Shown here piece by piece: positions 9,090 through 17,948 of a DNA stretch of 64,000 bases (the first letter of the stretch is position 1; each line of letters opens with the position of its first letter). This DNA comes from Lacibacter cauensis (GTDB lineage: Bacteria; Bacteroidota; Bacteroidia; Chitinophagales; Chitinophagaceae): positions 401,248-465,247 of the forward strand of contig NZ_VLLE01000004.1 of NCBI RefSeq assembly GCF_007830055.1, in the 5' to 3' direction. A program made the position numbers and the translations under genes. Under the pieces are notes generated by a model, which was not told the DNA's origin, did no database searches, and saw only the letters and a list, made by a program, of their open reading frames with translations.

Positions 9090-10415
9090 TTATCTCTTAG
9101 CACAAACCTCCCCATACAACTCCACATACCTCCTCCCCACTTCCTCAAACCCCATCGGCCCCTTCACCCCATCCTGCAATCGCTCATACAATCCCTCCTC
9201 TTCAAGCAATCGGATCAATTGTGCTTGCAACGATGCCACATCATTAAACCGAAACAACAACCCGTTCACCCCATGCTGTAGCTGCTCTGCATTGCCATAC
9301 ACCTCACTCGCCAGCACGGGTATTCCTGCAGCAAACGCTTCCTGTATCACCAGCGGACTCATCTCCGAAAACGTAGAACACAAACACAACACATCATGCT
9401 GCTGCATCGTGGTTACCACTTCGGCCTGTTGCAGCTTTCCCTTCCAATAAATATTCGGCTGTTGAGCTGTGGAAGCTCGCAACGCATGTTCATACGCTTC
9501 ATCATCTGAGTTGCCATAAACAGAAAGCTCTATCAATGCAGAATCAATATGCGTTAATGCTTCCAGCAGCAAATGCAATCCCTTGAACTTGTTGATCCGT
9601 CCCAGGAAAAGTAACCGCAATGGTTGATGAGCAGATTTATTTTTTAAAGGCACTGCTGTTGTTGCCAACGGCAACCCCTGCAGGATAGTACTGATTTTTT
9701 TTTCTTCAACCCCGTTTGCCAACAACACACGCTTGTACCAGTTAGTGATCGTTACTACACGATCGCAGGAGTCAACAAGTTTATGCAGATCCGACTTTAG
9801 TTTTGCTATGATCGGCACTGTTCCCAACGCAGTTCCAAGCTTACTGTTCCACTTCGATGCATCGATGGTCAATTGATGCAATACTGCAGAAGCACCGGTT
9901 ATAAAAGGAGTTGCTGTGGCATAGCCTCTGTTATGCAGGTAACAGGTACTGCATTTCTGCAGATCAATCACGCCGTCACACAAACTTTCTCCTTTATAAA
10001 CCAAGGTTCCTGTTTTGCAGGAGTAACCCGCCAAATGAAATGTCATGATGACTTTGGCACCGCCTGCTTTGGCCGCCTGCACATGTTGCAACGTAATACC
10101 ATTACTGCCGGCCAGTTCATGAAAGTGAACAAGATCGGGTTGTTCCTTTTGCAAATACGCAACAAAATGTTTCAACCCATCCGGTGCACGAAAGCCCATG
10201 ATGAGCGAACGGTCTACAACCGACGGTTCGGCGTATTGATGCACTGCCAATCCATCATATACATAATCTGCATCAACTGTTTTTCCATAATGCGGAATCA
10301 GCACCTGCACATCTACACCCTGCTGCTGCAATTGCTTACTAAACGCCCACGTGTACACTTCGGTACCAGCTGTTTGCTGCGGAAGAAAATGATTAAGGAT
10401 CTCAATGACTTTCAT
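9090..10415 (-). CDS. Glycosyltransferase family 4 with Cys-rich insert
   Basis: A 441-residue GT4 enzyme. The acceptor loop is NHFLPQQTAGTEVYTWAFSK (residues 8-27) and the donor domain opens at PLRLLFLGRINKFKGLHLLL, with the E-x7-E region in STFSEMSPLVIQEAFAAGIP. A mid-protein stretch from FHLAGYSCKTGTLVYKGESL to KCSTCYLHNRG holds four cysteines spaced as C-x13-C-x7-C-x2-C, a pattern known in a GT4 subgroup and perhaps a metal site. The frame runs 12 bp further to a TTG, but the ATG beginning MKVIEILNHF is the natural start. It is followed upstream by a 293-bp AT-rich gap, so it could have its own promoter. Confidence 0.9.
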   Translation of the reverse strand: MKVIEILNHFLPQQTAGTEVYTWAFSKQLQQQGVDVQVLIPHYGKTVDADYVYDGLAVHQYAEPSVVDRSLIMGFRAPDGLKHFVAYLQKEQPDLVHFHELAGSNGITLQHVQAAKAGGAKVIMTFHLAGYSCKTGTLVYKGESLCDGVIDLQKCSTCYLHNRGYATATPFITGASAVLHQLTIDASKWNSKLGTALGTVPIIAKLKSDLHKLVDSCDRVVTITNWYKRVLLANGVEEKKISTILQGLPLATTAVPLKNKSAHQPLRLLFLGRINKFKGLHLLLEALTHIDSALIELSVYGNSDDEAYEHALRASTAQQPNIYWKGKLQQAEVVTTMQQHDVLCLCSTFSEMSPLVIQEAFAAGIPVLASEVYGNAEQLQHGVNGLLFRFNDVASLQAQLIRLLEEEGLYERLQDGVKGPMGFEEVGRRYVELYGEVCAKR

Positions 10416-10708
10416 CTGTAATGACAATCTTTAAAAACACTATCTCTATTAAGTAAGCTGATTCTCTTAAGCAAGCAAATCATTTGTTGGTTTTAAAAAA
10501 TATCAATTATGCAGGAAAAGAGTTTTCTGATTCGTAAATACAGTTAATATAATTTGGCTTTAAAGCAGTTCTGTTTTGTAATTTCTCGATCTGTGGAAAC
10601 TTTACCTTTTGTGATATTAATTTCAGAAAATGCAGAGTAACTATTTTGATTTACGGATATAATACCCAACTTTTTATGCTAAACGGAAATATGTTTTTAC
10701 AGTAAAAA
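10416..10708. other. AT-rich intergenic gap without recognised gene
   Basis: This 293-bp gap is strongly AT-rich and free of the repeat cores that fill the other large gaps of the locus. No reading frame with codon structure and no clean TAnnTTTG promoter on the minus strand was found. A small TTTTTA-CAG-TAAAAA hairpin lies near 10693-10707, just past the stop of the GT2 gene. It may hold an internal promoter for the genes to the left, but nothing decisive is visible. Confidence 0.5.
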
Positions 10709-11674
10709 TCAGCTGTCTTTTAAAACATGATGCTTAAAATGATACTTATTCATAAGTGGCTCTCCTAGTACCGGAGATGGTCTATAACTATAATCACCTT
10801 TTTTAAACAATAATGGCAAATCATTCCAGGACAACTCAATTTTTTTAGCTAGTACAAAAAAAGAATAAAAATGTCCTTTTAACATCGTGGAAGAAATAAA
10901 AATTTTAACAACCCCAATGCGAATATTTCTTACAATAACATCTTTCTCTTTGCCTGAAAGAGGAAAAGATAGATGATTGATTATTTCTTTATCAATTGAA
11001 ACTCTTTCAAAAAATCCATCCAGACCATTTGCGATTTTTTTTGAAGCCTGATAATCACTCTGCCGCCAGAATATTAATCCAATAGGTACAAATAAAACCG
11101 GAGTTATAATAGCTAGTTTCTTTTTAATATAGGTATCCCCAATTTTATACTTTTCACTCATACCACCGCAGCTTCGTAAAACTTCTGTTTTAAAAAGCAT
11201 TTCACCAAACCCGATTGTAGAAATCGGAATCATAGTTTGATAAATCAACTTAATAGATTCTTTAGGATGAACGAGGTAAGGAAATACATAAAAAGGAAAA
11301 AGTTGCGGATTTAAACCCCATAACATACCGGCTTCCGGAAAAGCCTGCACATATTCGGATAGATTGCGAAGTGAATCACGATATAAAATATCATCACCAT
11401 CTACAAAAAGAATATATTTTCCAGCAGCCGCCTCTAATACTTTATTCCGGTTCGGATATTCGCCTATGTTCTGTTCATTACGCCATGTCCGGATGCGTGG
11501 ATCCTTGTATCCTTGTATAATCGACCATGTATCATCGGTAGAACAATCATCAGAAATTAATAATTCAAAATCAGTAAACGAAGAACATAAAATACTTTCA
11601 ATAGCTTGGCTCACCCATTTGCCTGAATTATACGTAATGGTGGCTACTGTAAAAAGAGGTTGACCTGTACTCAT
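10709..11674 (-). CDS. Glycosyltransferase family 2 protein
   Basis: A 321-residue GT-A enzyme of family 2. The N-terminal TVATITYNSGKWVSQAIESI, the aspartate pair in LLISDDCSTDDTWSII and the DXD metal site in YILFVDGDDILYRDS are in the expected order within the first 100 residues. The C-terminal 120 residues are variable and probably recognise the acceptor. Its codon use and AT content look higher than its neighbours, as does the gap after it, which may indicate separate acquisition. ATG start, overlapping the upstream GT4 stop by 4 bp. Confidence 0.9.
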   Translation of the reverse strand: MSTGQPLFTVATITYNSGKWVSQAIESILCSSFTDFELLISDDCSTDDTWSIIQGYKDPRIRTWRNEQNIGEYPNRNKVLEAAAGKYILFVDGDDILYRDSLRNLSEYVQAFPEAGMLWGLNPQLFPFYVFPYLVHPKESIKLIYQTMIPISTIGFGEMLFKTEVLRSCGGMSEKYKIGDTYIKKKLAIITPVLFVPIGLIFWRQSDYQASKKIANGLDGFFERVSIDKEIINHLSFPLSGKEKDVIVRNIRIGVVKIFISSTMLKGHFYSFFVLAKKIELSWNDLPLLFKKGDYSYRPSPVLGEPLMNKYHFKHHVLKDS

Positions 11675-12795
11675 GCAATACTTGATAAGAGATGATGCAG
11701 TCGCTGCAATTCTGTTGCTTCGTTATAATTAAAGCGGATGCCCGTATTGGGCAGCATTGTTTTTCTACTGAAGATGGCACTTAATTCTCCTGTTGTTGTA
11801 TACAGCAAACCGTTTGTTTCATTCACCAACTCGGGCGCACCGCCGCTGTTTTTCACGACTACACGTAATCCTGCTTTGTTTGCTTCTACAATTACACGGC
11901 CAAATGCTTCTGAACGGGAAGCTATAAGCAACACCTTATACTTCGGCATCTCCTCTTCCTTTACAAAAAATCCTGTTTCAATTTTCACCTGTTCAGTTAA
12001 CCCATGCATGGCAATCAACTGATGTAAACGCTTTATGTAAACAGGGTCTTCACAAGGTCCTTTAATATGCAACTGAACCCGATGGCCCTCCTTTGCACTC
12101 AAAGCCATTGCCTCCAGTACCTCCGGGTGTCCTTTGGAAGCAACAATTTGTCCAAACATCAGGTACTCCGCTTCGGTGGCCGCATTCTGAAGCGCACGTA
12201 CCCGCCAACTCACCGGCTGGTAGATCCGCTCTACCTGAACAGCAGGCAATAACGTTCTGAATTTTTTCGTAACAGCATCGGAATTACAAATAATGAGTTT
12301 ACTCCATTGCTGCATGTTCGCATATGCATTTGAAGCATTGCCATTTCCAATGCTGAAACCAAAATCCTCTTCGCCGTACTCGTGTATCCACCATACATGC
12401 GGCAAACCCAGCTTGTACGCAGCTTTGGCAGCAACAAATGGCACAAGGGTATTGGTACAAACAAATGCAGCCTTTGCTTGCTGCAGCAATTCTTCAATCG
12501 CTTTTACAGCAATACGGGTGCGTATAAAACGCTTGATCCGTTTAACATAAGAACCTGCAGGAATTATTTCCGCCCAGCCATATTGCGGAATAATCGTTAC
12601 AGGTACATTACGTTCAGCAAGTGCTTTGCGCATACTTCCTTCGTGTGGCAAAATCACATGCGAACGATACGTTGCATGCAATGCATCTATATATTCCAGC
12701 ATGGCAATATTGGCACCACTCAGGTTTCCTTCGTGCGCTTGCCATACAATCAATGGCTTTTCCTGTTGTTCCTGTATGTGAACACGATTGTTCAT
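11671..12795 (-). CDS. Glycosyltransferase family 4 protein
   Basis: A 374-residue GT-B enzyme. The acceptor domain has WQAHEGNLSGANIAMLEYID (residues 19-38). The donor domain begins near AEYLMFGQIVASKGHPEVLE, and the retaining E-x7-E motif is in SRSEAFGRVIVEANKAGLRV. Length is typical. ATG start. It lies directly to the left of the repeat patch at 12.83-13.05 kb and its stop is coupled to the next gene by a 4-bp overlap. The linkage made is unknown. Confidence 0.9.
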   Translation of the reverse strand: MNNRVHIQEQQEKPLIVWQAHEGNLSGANIAMLEYIDALHATYRSHVILPHEGSMRKALAERNVPVTIIPQYGWAEIIPAGSYVKRIKRFIRTRIAVKAIEELLQQAKAAFVCTNTLVPFVAAKAAYKLGLPHVWWIHEYGEEDFGFSIGNGNASNAYANMQQWSKLIICNSDAVTKKFRTLLPAVQVERIYQPVSWRVRALQNAATEAEYLMFGQIVASKGHPEVLEAMALSAKEGHRVQLHIKGPCEDPVYIKRLHQLIAMHGLTEQVKIETGFFVKEEEMPKYKVLLIASRSEAFGRVIVEANKAGLRVVVKNSGGAPELVNETNGLLYTTTGELSAIFSRKTMLPNTGIRFNYNEATELQRLHHLLSSIA

Positions 12796-12834
12796 TCGTA
12801 TTTAAACCAACACAACCAAATTCATTGCAAGCAA

Positions 12835-13047
12835 AGCGCTGCAATCAAATCTGTGCTTATCCTTCCAATCAGTCTCATCCGTGAATCTATTTCTTTGTTG
12901 CAAGCGTAGCGCAGCAACCATTCGTGTCAATTAGTGTTCTTCGTGGTTAACAAATTGCAAGCACAGCGCCGCAATCAAATCTGCGCTAATCCTTTTAATC
13001 AGCGTCAACAGTGAATCTATTTCTTCCTTGCAAGCGTAGCGCCGCAA
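12835..13047. repeat. Intergenic repeat patch, four TTGC-GCAA cores
   Basis: Cores lie at 12835-12854, 12898-12917, 12955-12974 and 13028-13047, with spacings of 63, 57 and 73 bp. Between them are phrases such as ATTCGTGTCAATTAGTGTTC and ATCTGTGCTTATCC that recur in the other patches. The region is non-coding and separates two glycosyltransferase blocks of the same strand. Confidence 0.85.
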
Positions 13048-13051
13048 TCAC

Positions 13052-13951
13052 TTATATCTCCCTCCCCTCCCAAAACGCCTTCAATGCCCCTGCCGTTTGT
13101 CTCGTATAACCCACCCGTGGAAATGCACCGATTCGCTTTACAGTTGCAATAACCTTTTTCAAAAAAGACTGGTCTGTTTTCGAAACCTCCGACAAAAAAT
13201 CCGTCCACTTTGTCTTCTGTATTTTATAATCACAAACAGCATGGATATTTTTAAATGCCGGCAGTCTGTAAATTTTTTCAATGATCTTCCGCTCCTCAAC
13301 CGTAAACCGTTCGCTTAACGATTGTGTTTTCGAGTTTTCATGCAAACGAAAATGGACTAACAGATCATCCAGTTCTTTTACGTTGGGGAAACAATACAGG
13401 TAACGGATATACAGATCCCAGTCGAACGCATAATGAAACTGTTCATCAATACCACCGCATTGTTCAATCAACGCTCTCCGCATCCATACACCCGGCTGCA
13501 CAAATTTTACACCCGGCTCCCAACACATCAATCCTTTTGCAGAGAGTCGTTGATTGGGAATAATCTCTTCTTCAGTAGTTGAAAAATTCCGCACCTTGCC
13601 AGCCACCATCTGCACCTGTTCATCAGCAAAAGCTGCGGCAATTTTGTGCAATGCTCCGGATTCTAAATAATCATCGCTGTTGAGCCAGTTGAAAATTTCG
13701 CCTGTACACAACTGTAATCCCTTGTTAATGGCATTGGCCTGACCCTTATCTTTTTCACTCACCCAATACGTAAAATGCTGTTGGTATTTTTTGATGATGT
13801 CAACCGAGTTATCGGTACTGCCACCATCAATAATAATGTATTCGAGGTTGGGATAGTTTTGATAAAGAACACTCTGTATGGTCTCTTCAATAAACTGCCC
13901 CTGGTTATAAGATGCGGTTACAATGGATATTTTAGGAAAGTTATTTGCCAA
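13052..13951 (-). CDS. Glycosyltransferase family 2 protein
   Basis: A 299-residue GT2 enzyme. SIVTASYNQGQFIEETIQSV is the family opening, YIIIDGGSTDNSVDII carries the nucleotide-binding aspartates and FNWLNSDDYLESG the DXD-type metal site. QPGVWMRRALIEQCGGIDEQ matches the conserved acceptor-loop region of WcaA-like enzymes. The start is TTG (TTG-GCA-AAT), because no ATG exists upstream of the first core strand; it overlaps the stop of the preceding gene by 11 bp, consistent with coupled translation. Confidence 0.9.
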   Translation of the reverse strand: MANNFPKISIVTASYNQGQFIEETIQSVLYQNYPNLEYIIIDGGSTDNSVDIIKKYQQHFTYWVSEKDKGQANAINKGLQLCTGEIFNWLNSDDYLESGALHKIAAAFADEQVQMVAGKVRNFSTTEEEIIPNQRLSAKGLMCWEPGVKFVQPGVWMRRALIEQCGGIDEQFHYAFDWDLYIRYLYCFPNVKELDDLLVHFRLHENSKTQSLSERFTVEERKIIEKIYRLPAFKNIHAVCDYKIQKTKWTDFLSEVSKTDQSFLKKVIATVKRIGAFPRVGYTRQTAGALKAFWEGREI

Positions 13952-14840
13952 GGAATAATCGTTTAAGCTTTTTCATTATCCGTTGTTGCTGAAACTGAAC
14001 ATACCGCTTCATATCCTGCAATTCCAACAAAAGAATGCCCGATTTGCTGCGACCCATATTGCGGTAAAACCGAAGGATATCGTTTCGCAGCATTAACCGG
14101 AGCGATTTTGTTTCACTGCCCGCCCAATGCAAAACCGATGGATAACTGGCACCTGCACGCTGTAAATCAGCAAGTGTAATTTGATCAACTACCGGATATC
14201 GTATGCCAATTAAAAAATCGGCTTTGCCGATACTGATGCGCCCTGCTGCTTCCTGTTTAGGCAGCACATAATTTAAAATACCCTGGTCTACACAGGCAAA
14301 AATATCAGGCCGCTTAATTTCGGGGTATTCTTTCCAGTTAATTACATCTTCAAAATGCGCACGGGTTAACAAGCCCGTTGTTGCAATAAACTGACCTGTA
14401 TTAAACGAATAGCCGGGAAAAGAAAAACCGGCATCCTGTTGTTGCAACAATTTATAATTAAAATAGCACTCGTTCATCCATTGTGCATAAGGCTCCGAAT
14501 GAGGATCGGCCGAAACAACAAAATCCTGCGTAAATTTTTGCAGATAGTCGAGCACATAACCGGTAAATACTGTATCGGCATCTAATACCAGTACCCGTTC
14601 TTTTTTTTGTAAAAAAAAATATTCGATTTTTGAAAGCCCCCAGCCAAATTTTTTAATGGGCAAATCAATGATTTCAATCTGGTACTGCTTTTTTGCAAAC
14701 GAAAAATCGGCTTCTCCTTTTGAAAAATCAAACACAACCGCAATGGGTATCTGCGGGTAATAATAGCGCACACTGGCCATACAGATTTCAGCAAGCCAGA
14801 AATCATGCTTATAGGTTGCAATAACTATTTTATCAATCAT
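13941..14840 (-). CDS. Putative GT-A glycosyltransferase (GT8-like)
   Basis: A 299-residue soluble protein. KIVIATYKHDFWLAEICMAS is an opening strand-helix, and ERVLVLDADTVFTGYVLDYL near residue 80 has the DXD (DAD) motif that binds Mn and the nucleotide sugar in GT8-type enzymes. FNTGQFIATTGLLTR and ACVDQGILNYVLP resemble the later catalytic segments of that fold. Exact family not certain. The ATG overlaps the upstream gene by 4 bp and the stop overlaps the downstream gene by 11 bp, so it sits in a tightly coupled run of four genes. Confidence 0.7.
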   Translation of the reverse strand: MIDKIVIATYKHDFWLAEICMASVRYYYPQIPIAVVFDFSKGEADFSFAKKQYQIEIIDLPIKKFGWGLSKIEYFFLQKKERVLVLDADTVFTGYVLDYLQKFTQDFVVSADPHSEPYAQWMNECYFNYKLLQQQDAGFSFPGYSFNTGQFIATTGLLTRAHFEDVINWKEYPEIKRPDIFACVDQGILNYVLPKQEAAGRISIGKADFLIGIRYPVVDQITLADLQRAGASYPSVLHWAGSETKSLRLMLRNDILRFYRNMGRSKSGILLLELQDMKRYVQFQQQRIMKKLKRLFLGK

Positions 14841-15793
14841 GCTTGGTGCTTTTTAAAAAACAAATAGCGGCTTATAAACTGCTTGATATAAAAAATGGCT
14901 GGCAGGCGTTTGTGGTAACACCACACCCATTTTACATACTGCTCTTCGTACACATAATCGGGCTTCATTTGTGCAGGGTGTTGCAGGGGCATGGACATTG
15001 CGGCTGTCGGTATATTCGCAGCAGGGTTTTCTGCTTCATGCGTATGTGTAGCATCAGCATCAAAGCCGATATTACTGACAAGGTTAACAGTCGGCACAAT
15101 GGATAATTTGCGTTGTGTAAGCTGATGATAGATCCATTGCCAGTCCCACCACGTAATCGTTTCTTTCGTTACCGTTAAATCGAATTTATGCTGCCAGTAC
15201 TTATACCAGTTAATATCGGTATCGAACAAAGCCTGGCGCATGTGTTGATATAAAAACCAAAGAGGCTGTTTTACCTGCTTCCATTCGCTTAAGGAATAAT
15301 CAATGGACTGTGCACGATCGGCCCAGGTAGCCCAGCCCCACATATTCATAAACCGGCTGCAGGTATAACTGTTTCCATTGCTCAGTTGATACCCCAGATT
15401 TGAACCATTGATCGAAAGAATGCGTTGATCGTTGCGGTAACGTTCCAGCATAGCTTGCGCAAAACTGAAAAAATCAGGATGGGGCACACAATCATCTTCC
15501 AGAATAATGCCTTCGGGCTCCTGCGAAAAAAACCAGCTGAATGCAGTACGTGGACCTAAGCTGCAGCCCAGGTTCTGTTCCTGATACAACCGCTTTACGT
15601 CACAAGGCCAGTCAATGGTTTCGGTAACTGCTCTTGTTGCACGGCATTTCACTTCGTCGGTACTGTTACCCGGCCTTGCTGCATCGGCTGCAATGTACAA
15701 CCTGGTAGGCTGAGCACGCCGTATAGCCTCAAATACTTTTTGTGTAGTCAAAGGCCTGTTGAAAATAATCAATAAAACGGCTGAAGTATTCAT
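14837..15793 (-). CDS. Glycosyltransferase (GNT-I-like nucleotide-sugar transferase)
   Basis: A 318-residue GT-A-like protein. Its opening, SAVLLIIFNRPLTTQKVFEA, with YQEQNLGCSLGPRTAF and GIILEDDCVPHPDFFSFAQA (EDD metal site), matches a family of bacterial transferases similar to N-acetylglucosaminyltransferase I. CSRFMNMWGWATWADRAQ is a strongly conserved signature of the group. ATG start; the coding end overlaps the next gene by 4 bp and its start abuts the acyltransferase stop. Donor unknown. Confidence 0.8.
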   Translation of the reverse strand: MNTSAVLLIIFNRPLTTQKVFEAIRRAQPTRLYIAADAARPGNSTDEVKCRATRAVTETIDWPCDVKRLYQEQNLGCSLGPRTAFSWFFSQEPEGIILEDDCVPHPDFFSFAQAMLERYRNDQRILSINGSNLGYQLSNGNSYTCSRFMNMWGWATWADRAQSIDYSLSEWKQVKQPLWFLYQHMRQALFDTDINWYKYWQHKFDLTVTKETITWWDWQWIYHQLTQRKLSIVPTVNLVSNIGFDADATHTHEAENPAANIPTAAMSMPLQHPAQMKPDYVYEEQYVKWVWCYHKRLPAIFYIKQFISRYLFFKKHQA

Positions 15794-16938
15794 TACACTA
15801 ATACAGAAAGCGAATGCTCCTCTTTAGTTTTAACCTGTGAAGGGAAGTACCTGTCTCGTAAATAGATAAATGGCATTTCAATAAGTTTAGAAAATGCAAT
15901 CCCACAAACAATTGATAATAAAATATAAAGCACTTGTTGGTTTGACCATTTTAGATTTATTCCAACATAATCAAGTGTTTGCTTGCTTACGACCCACTCC
16001 TTTACAACGATATGCCACAGATAAATAGAATAAGAATATTTACCAGTTACAATTATTGGGCGCATAAAACGACTGGTTCCCCAGTTAAAATGAATCGCCG
16101 TAATAAGCAAATAACCAAAAGCCCACGAATTAGTTAACAAAAGAAAAACCACACCCCATTTTGTCGAACGCCCGAAATATATAGATAGTATAAGTAAGAA
16201 AAAAAACAATGGAAGTAAAATCGCCTTATACGATACAAAACGCTTTATTACCGCTGGTTTATACATCGAAACATAAGAAAGAAGTACGCCGAAAAATAAG
16301 GCATCGATCCGTAAATGAGTCATTGCAGAATTAAGTTCGTATTCGCTATCATACGCTATGAAATTATAATAGAACCTAAAAAATAAACAAACCAGCAAAA
16401 GCAATAGATATGCGAAAGCAATTACTTTAAAATTCAGCTTGTAGTACTTTGTAGTTATATACAAAAACCCTGCAAATAACAGATAAAAATGTTCTTCGAT
16501 AGCAAGCGACCAGGTATGCCCCCAAACGCCATTATAATAATTTTGTATAAACAACAGTTCATATAGATAATTAGTACCAGTTACAACCACTGCACCGTCT
16601 GAGTGTAAATTTAAAAACGTCTTTGCCAGGCAAGTAACAATAAGCAGAAACCAGAAAGCCGGATAAATTTTAAAGCCGCGGCGTATCAAAAACATTTTAG
16701 TACTAATAGCACCAGTACGTCTATATTCTGTAAATAATAACGAAGAAATCAAATAACCACTCAAGACATAAAACAAATCCACCCCCATCCAACCACCCAA
16801 ATTGAGCGGATAAAATATTTGGCCTAAAAGCTTGGAAGGCAACCAATTTATATGCGTAATAATTACTAATAAGATAGCAATTCCTCTTAAGAAATCAATA
16901 CTTGCATTTCGATTAGTTATAGACTGAATTGGCCTCAT
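15793..16938 (-). CDS. Acyltransferase 3 family membrane protein
   Basis: A 381-residue OafA/YrhL-type O-acyltransferase. ASIDFLRGIAILLVIITHIN has the conserved Arg and His; GGWMGVDLFYVLSGYLISSL is the second signature; GHTWSLAIEEHFYLLFAGFL is the third, typical of sugar O-acetyltransferases. About ten helices. This is the third such gene in the locus and is the most canonical. ATG start. It is AT-richer than its neighbours downstream. It should deliver acetyl or another short acyl to the glycan on the periplasmic side. Confidence 0.92.
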   Translation of the reverse strand: MRPIQSITNRNASIDFLRGIAILLVIITHINWLPSKLLGQIFYPLNLGGWMGVDLFYVLSGYLISSLLFTEYRRTGAISTKMFLIRRGFKIYPAFWFLLIVTCLAKTFLNLHSDGAVVVTGTNYLYELLFIQNYYNGVWGHTWSLAIEEHFYLLFAGFLYITTKYYKLNFKVIAFAYLLLLLVCLFFRFYYNFIAYDSEYELNSAMTHLRIDALFFGVLLSYVSMYKPAVIKRFVSYKAILLPLFFFLLILSIYFGRSTKWGVVFLLLTNSWAFGYLLITAIHFNWGTSRFMRPIIVTGKYSYSIYLWHIVVKEWVVSKQTLDYVGINLKWSNQQVLYILLSIVCGIAFSKLIEMPFIYLRDRYFPSQVKTKEEHSLSVLV

Positions 16939-16973
16939 TATTGAAAACTTAAAAATGCTTTTTATTCTTTATT

Positions 16974-17948
16974 CTACCAATAACAACCACCTTCTACTTT
17001 CTTTGCCTCCGGCACCAGTTCTGAAACATCAGGTCGTATCCAATAATCATTATATAATGGCGCAATGGCTGGGTGGTCATCCCAACGTTTCCCTTTTATT
17101 CCAAACAATATCTGTGTTGCGCCGCCAATATGAATAGCTATTTTCCCTTTCTCCTTTACATAAGCCGATAATGGTAATCCATAGGAGCCTGCCCCGACAA
17201 TAGCAACGTCAAAATCTGTTGCGTCTATTTGATCTTGCATAGAAGCAAGTGCATCAAACCAATTGGAAAATTCTGTTTTAGTACCTGCTATTGATTGCAC
17301 AGCCGTAATGGTTTTAAGCTCAAATGCAGGTAAAACAGATTTGTCATTAAACAAATGTTCCCTATTTGCAAATTGATTAATAATTGATTTAGTAAAAGGA
17401 TGAATTACAAGTACCTTTTTCCCTTCTAATGCTCTCGACCACGGGTTAGTGAAAAAATAAGGTTCAAGCGCCTGCGGATCATAAGCTGCAGCATTGGCAC
17501 AATATTTTTTTATCAGGAAGGTTTCGCCAGGCACAAAACCCCAAATACCAATAGCATCAATTTTTTTTACCTGTTCAATATAAAATGCAGCAAAGCGTTC
17601 AAGCATTTCATCTGTTGTTGGAAAAAAACCAACAAGATCCTGAAGGTCAGTTTTTACGTCTGTACGCCAGGTAGATACAGAACCGGTAAACTTAGCATGC
17701 AGCGTAGGGAGTACCCCTTTCTTTCTTGAATCCTGCAGTTCTAAGTAATTTAAAAGACATTTTGATTCAGGAGTGCCAAACCTGCTTACCATTGCCGGTT
17801 TACCTGCCAGAATAAGATCATAAATCATTCGATTGCTGCTTTCTGCATTCTGCACAACATCTGTATATACCGCATGCACTCTTTGATTCGCAGAAATACC
17901 AAAGCGACGATACAAAAATCGACCACCCTTATAAAATAAATTGCTCAT
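16974..17948 (-). CDS. GT-D fold glycosyltransferase-like protein
   Basis: A 324-residue protein resembling the GT-D glycosyltransferase fold (DUF1792-type). AMVSRFGTPESKCLLNYL near residue 53 corresponds to the RFGDGE-type nucleotide-sugar site, although the acidic residue is shifted (GTPES). IDAIGIWGFVPGETFLIKKY and DVAIVGAGSYGLPLSAYVKE with IHIGGATQILFGIKGKRWD are characteristic of the C-terminal half of this fold. No signal peptide. The ATG overlaps the upstream GT2 stop by 4 bp. Known relatives add glucose in glycoprotein or polysaccharide assembly; the sugar here is unknown. Confidence 0.75.
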   Translation of the reverse strand: MSNLFYKGGRFLYRRFGISANQRVHAVYTDVVQNAESSNRMIYDLILAGKPAMVSRFGTPESKCLLNYLELQDSRKKGVLPTLHAKFTGSVSTWRTDVKTDLQDLVGFFPTTDEMLERFAAFYIEQVKKIDAIGIWGFVPGETFLIKKYCANAAAYDPQALEPYFFTNPWSRALEGKKVLVIHPFTKSIINQFANREHLFNDKSVLPAFELKTITAVQSIAGTKTEFSNWFDALASMQDQIDATDFDVAIVGAGSYGLPLSAYVKEKGKIAIHIGGATQILFGIKGKRWDDHPAIAPLYNDYWIRPDVSELVPEAKKVEGGCYW

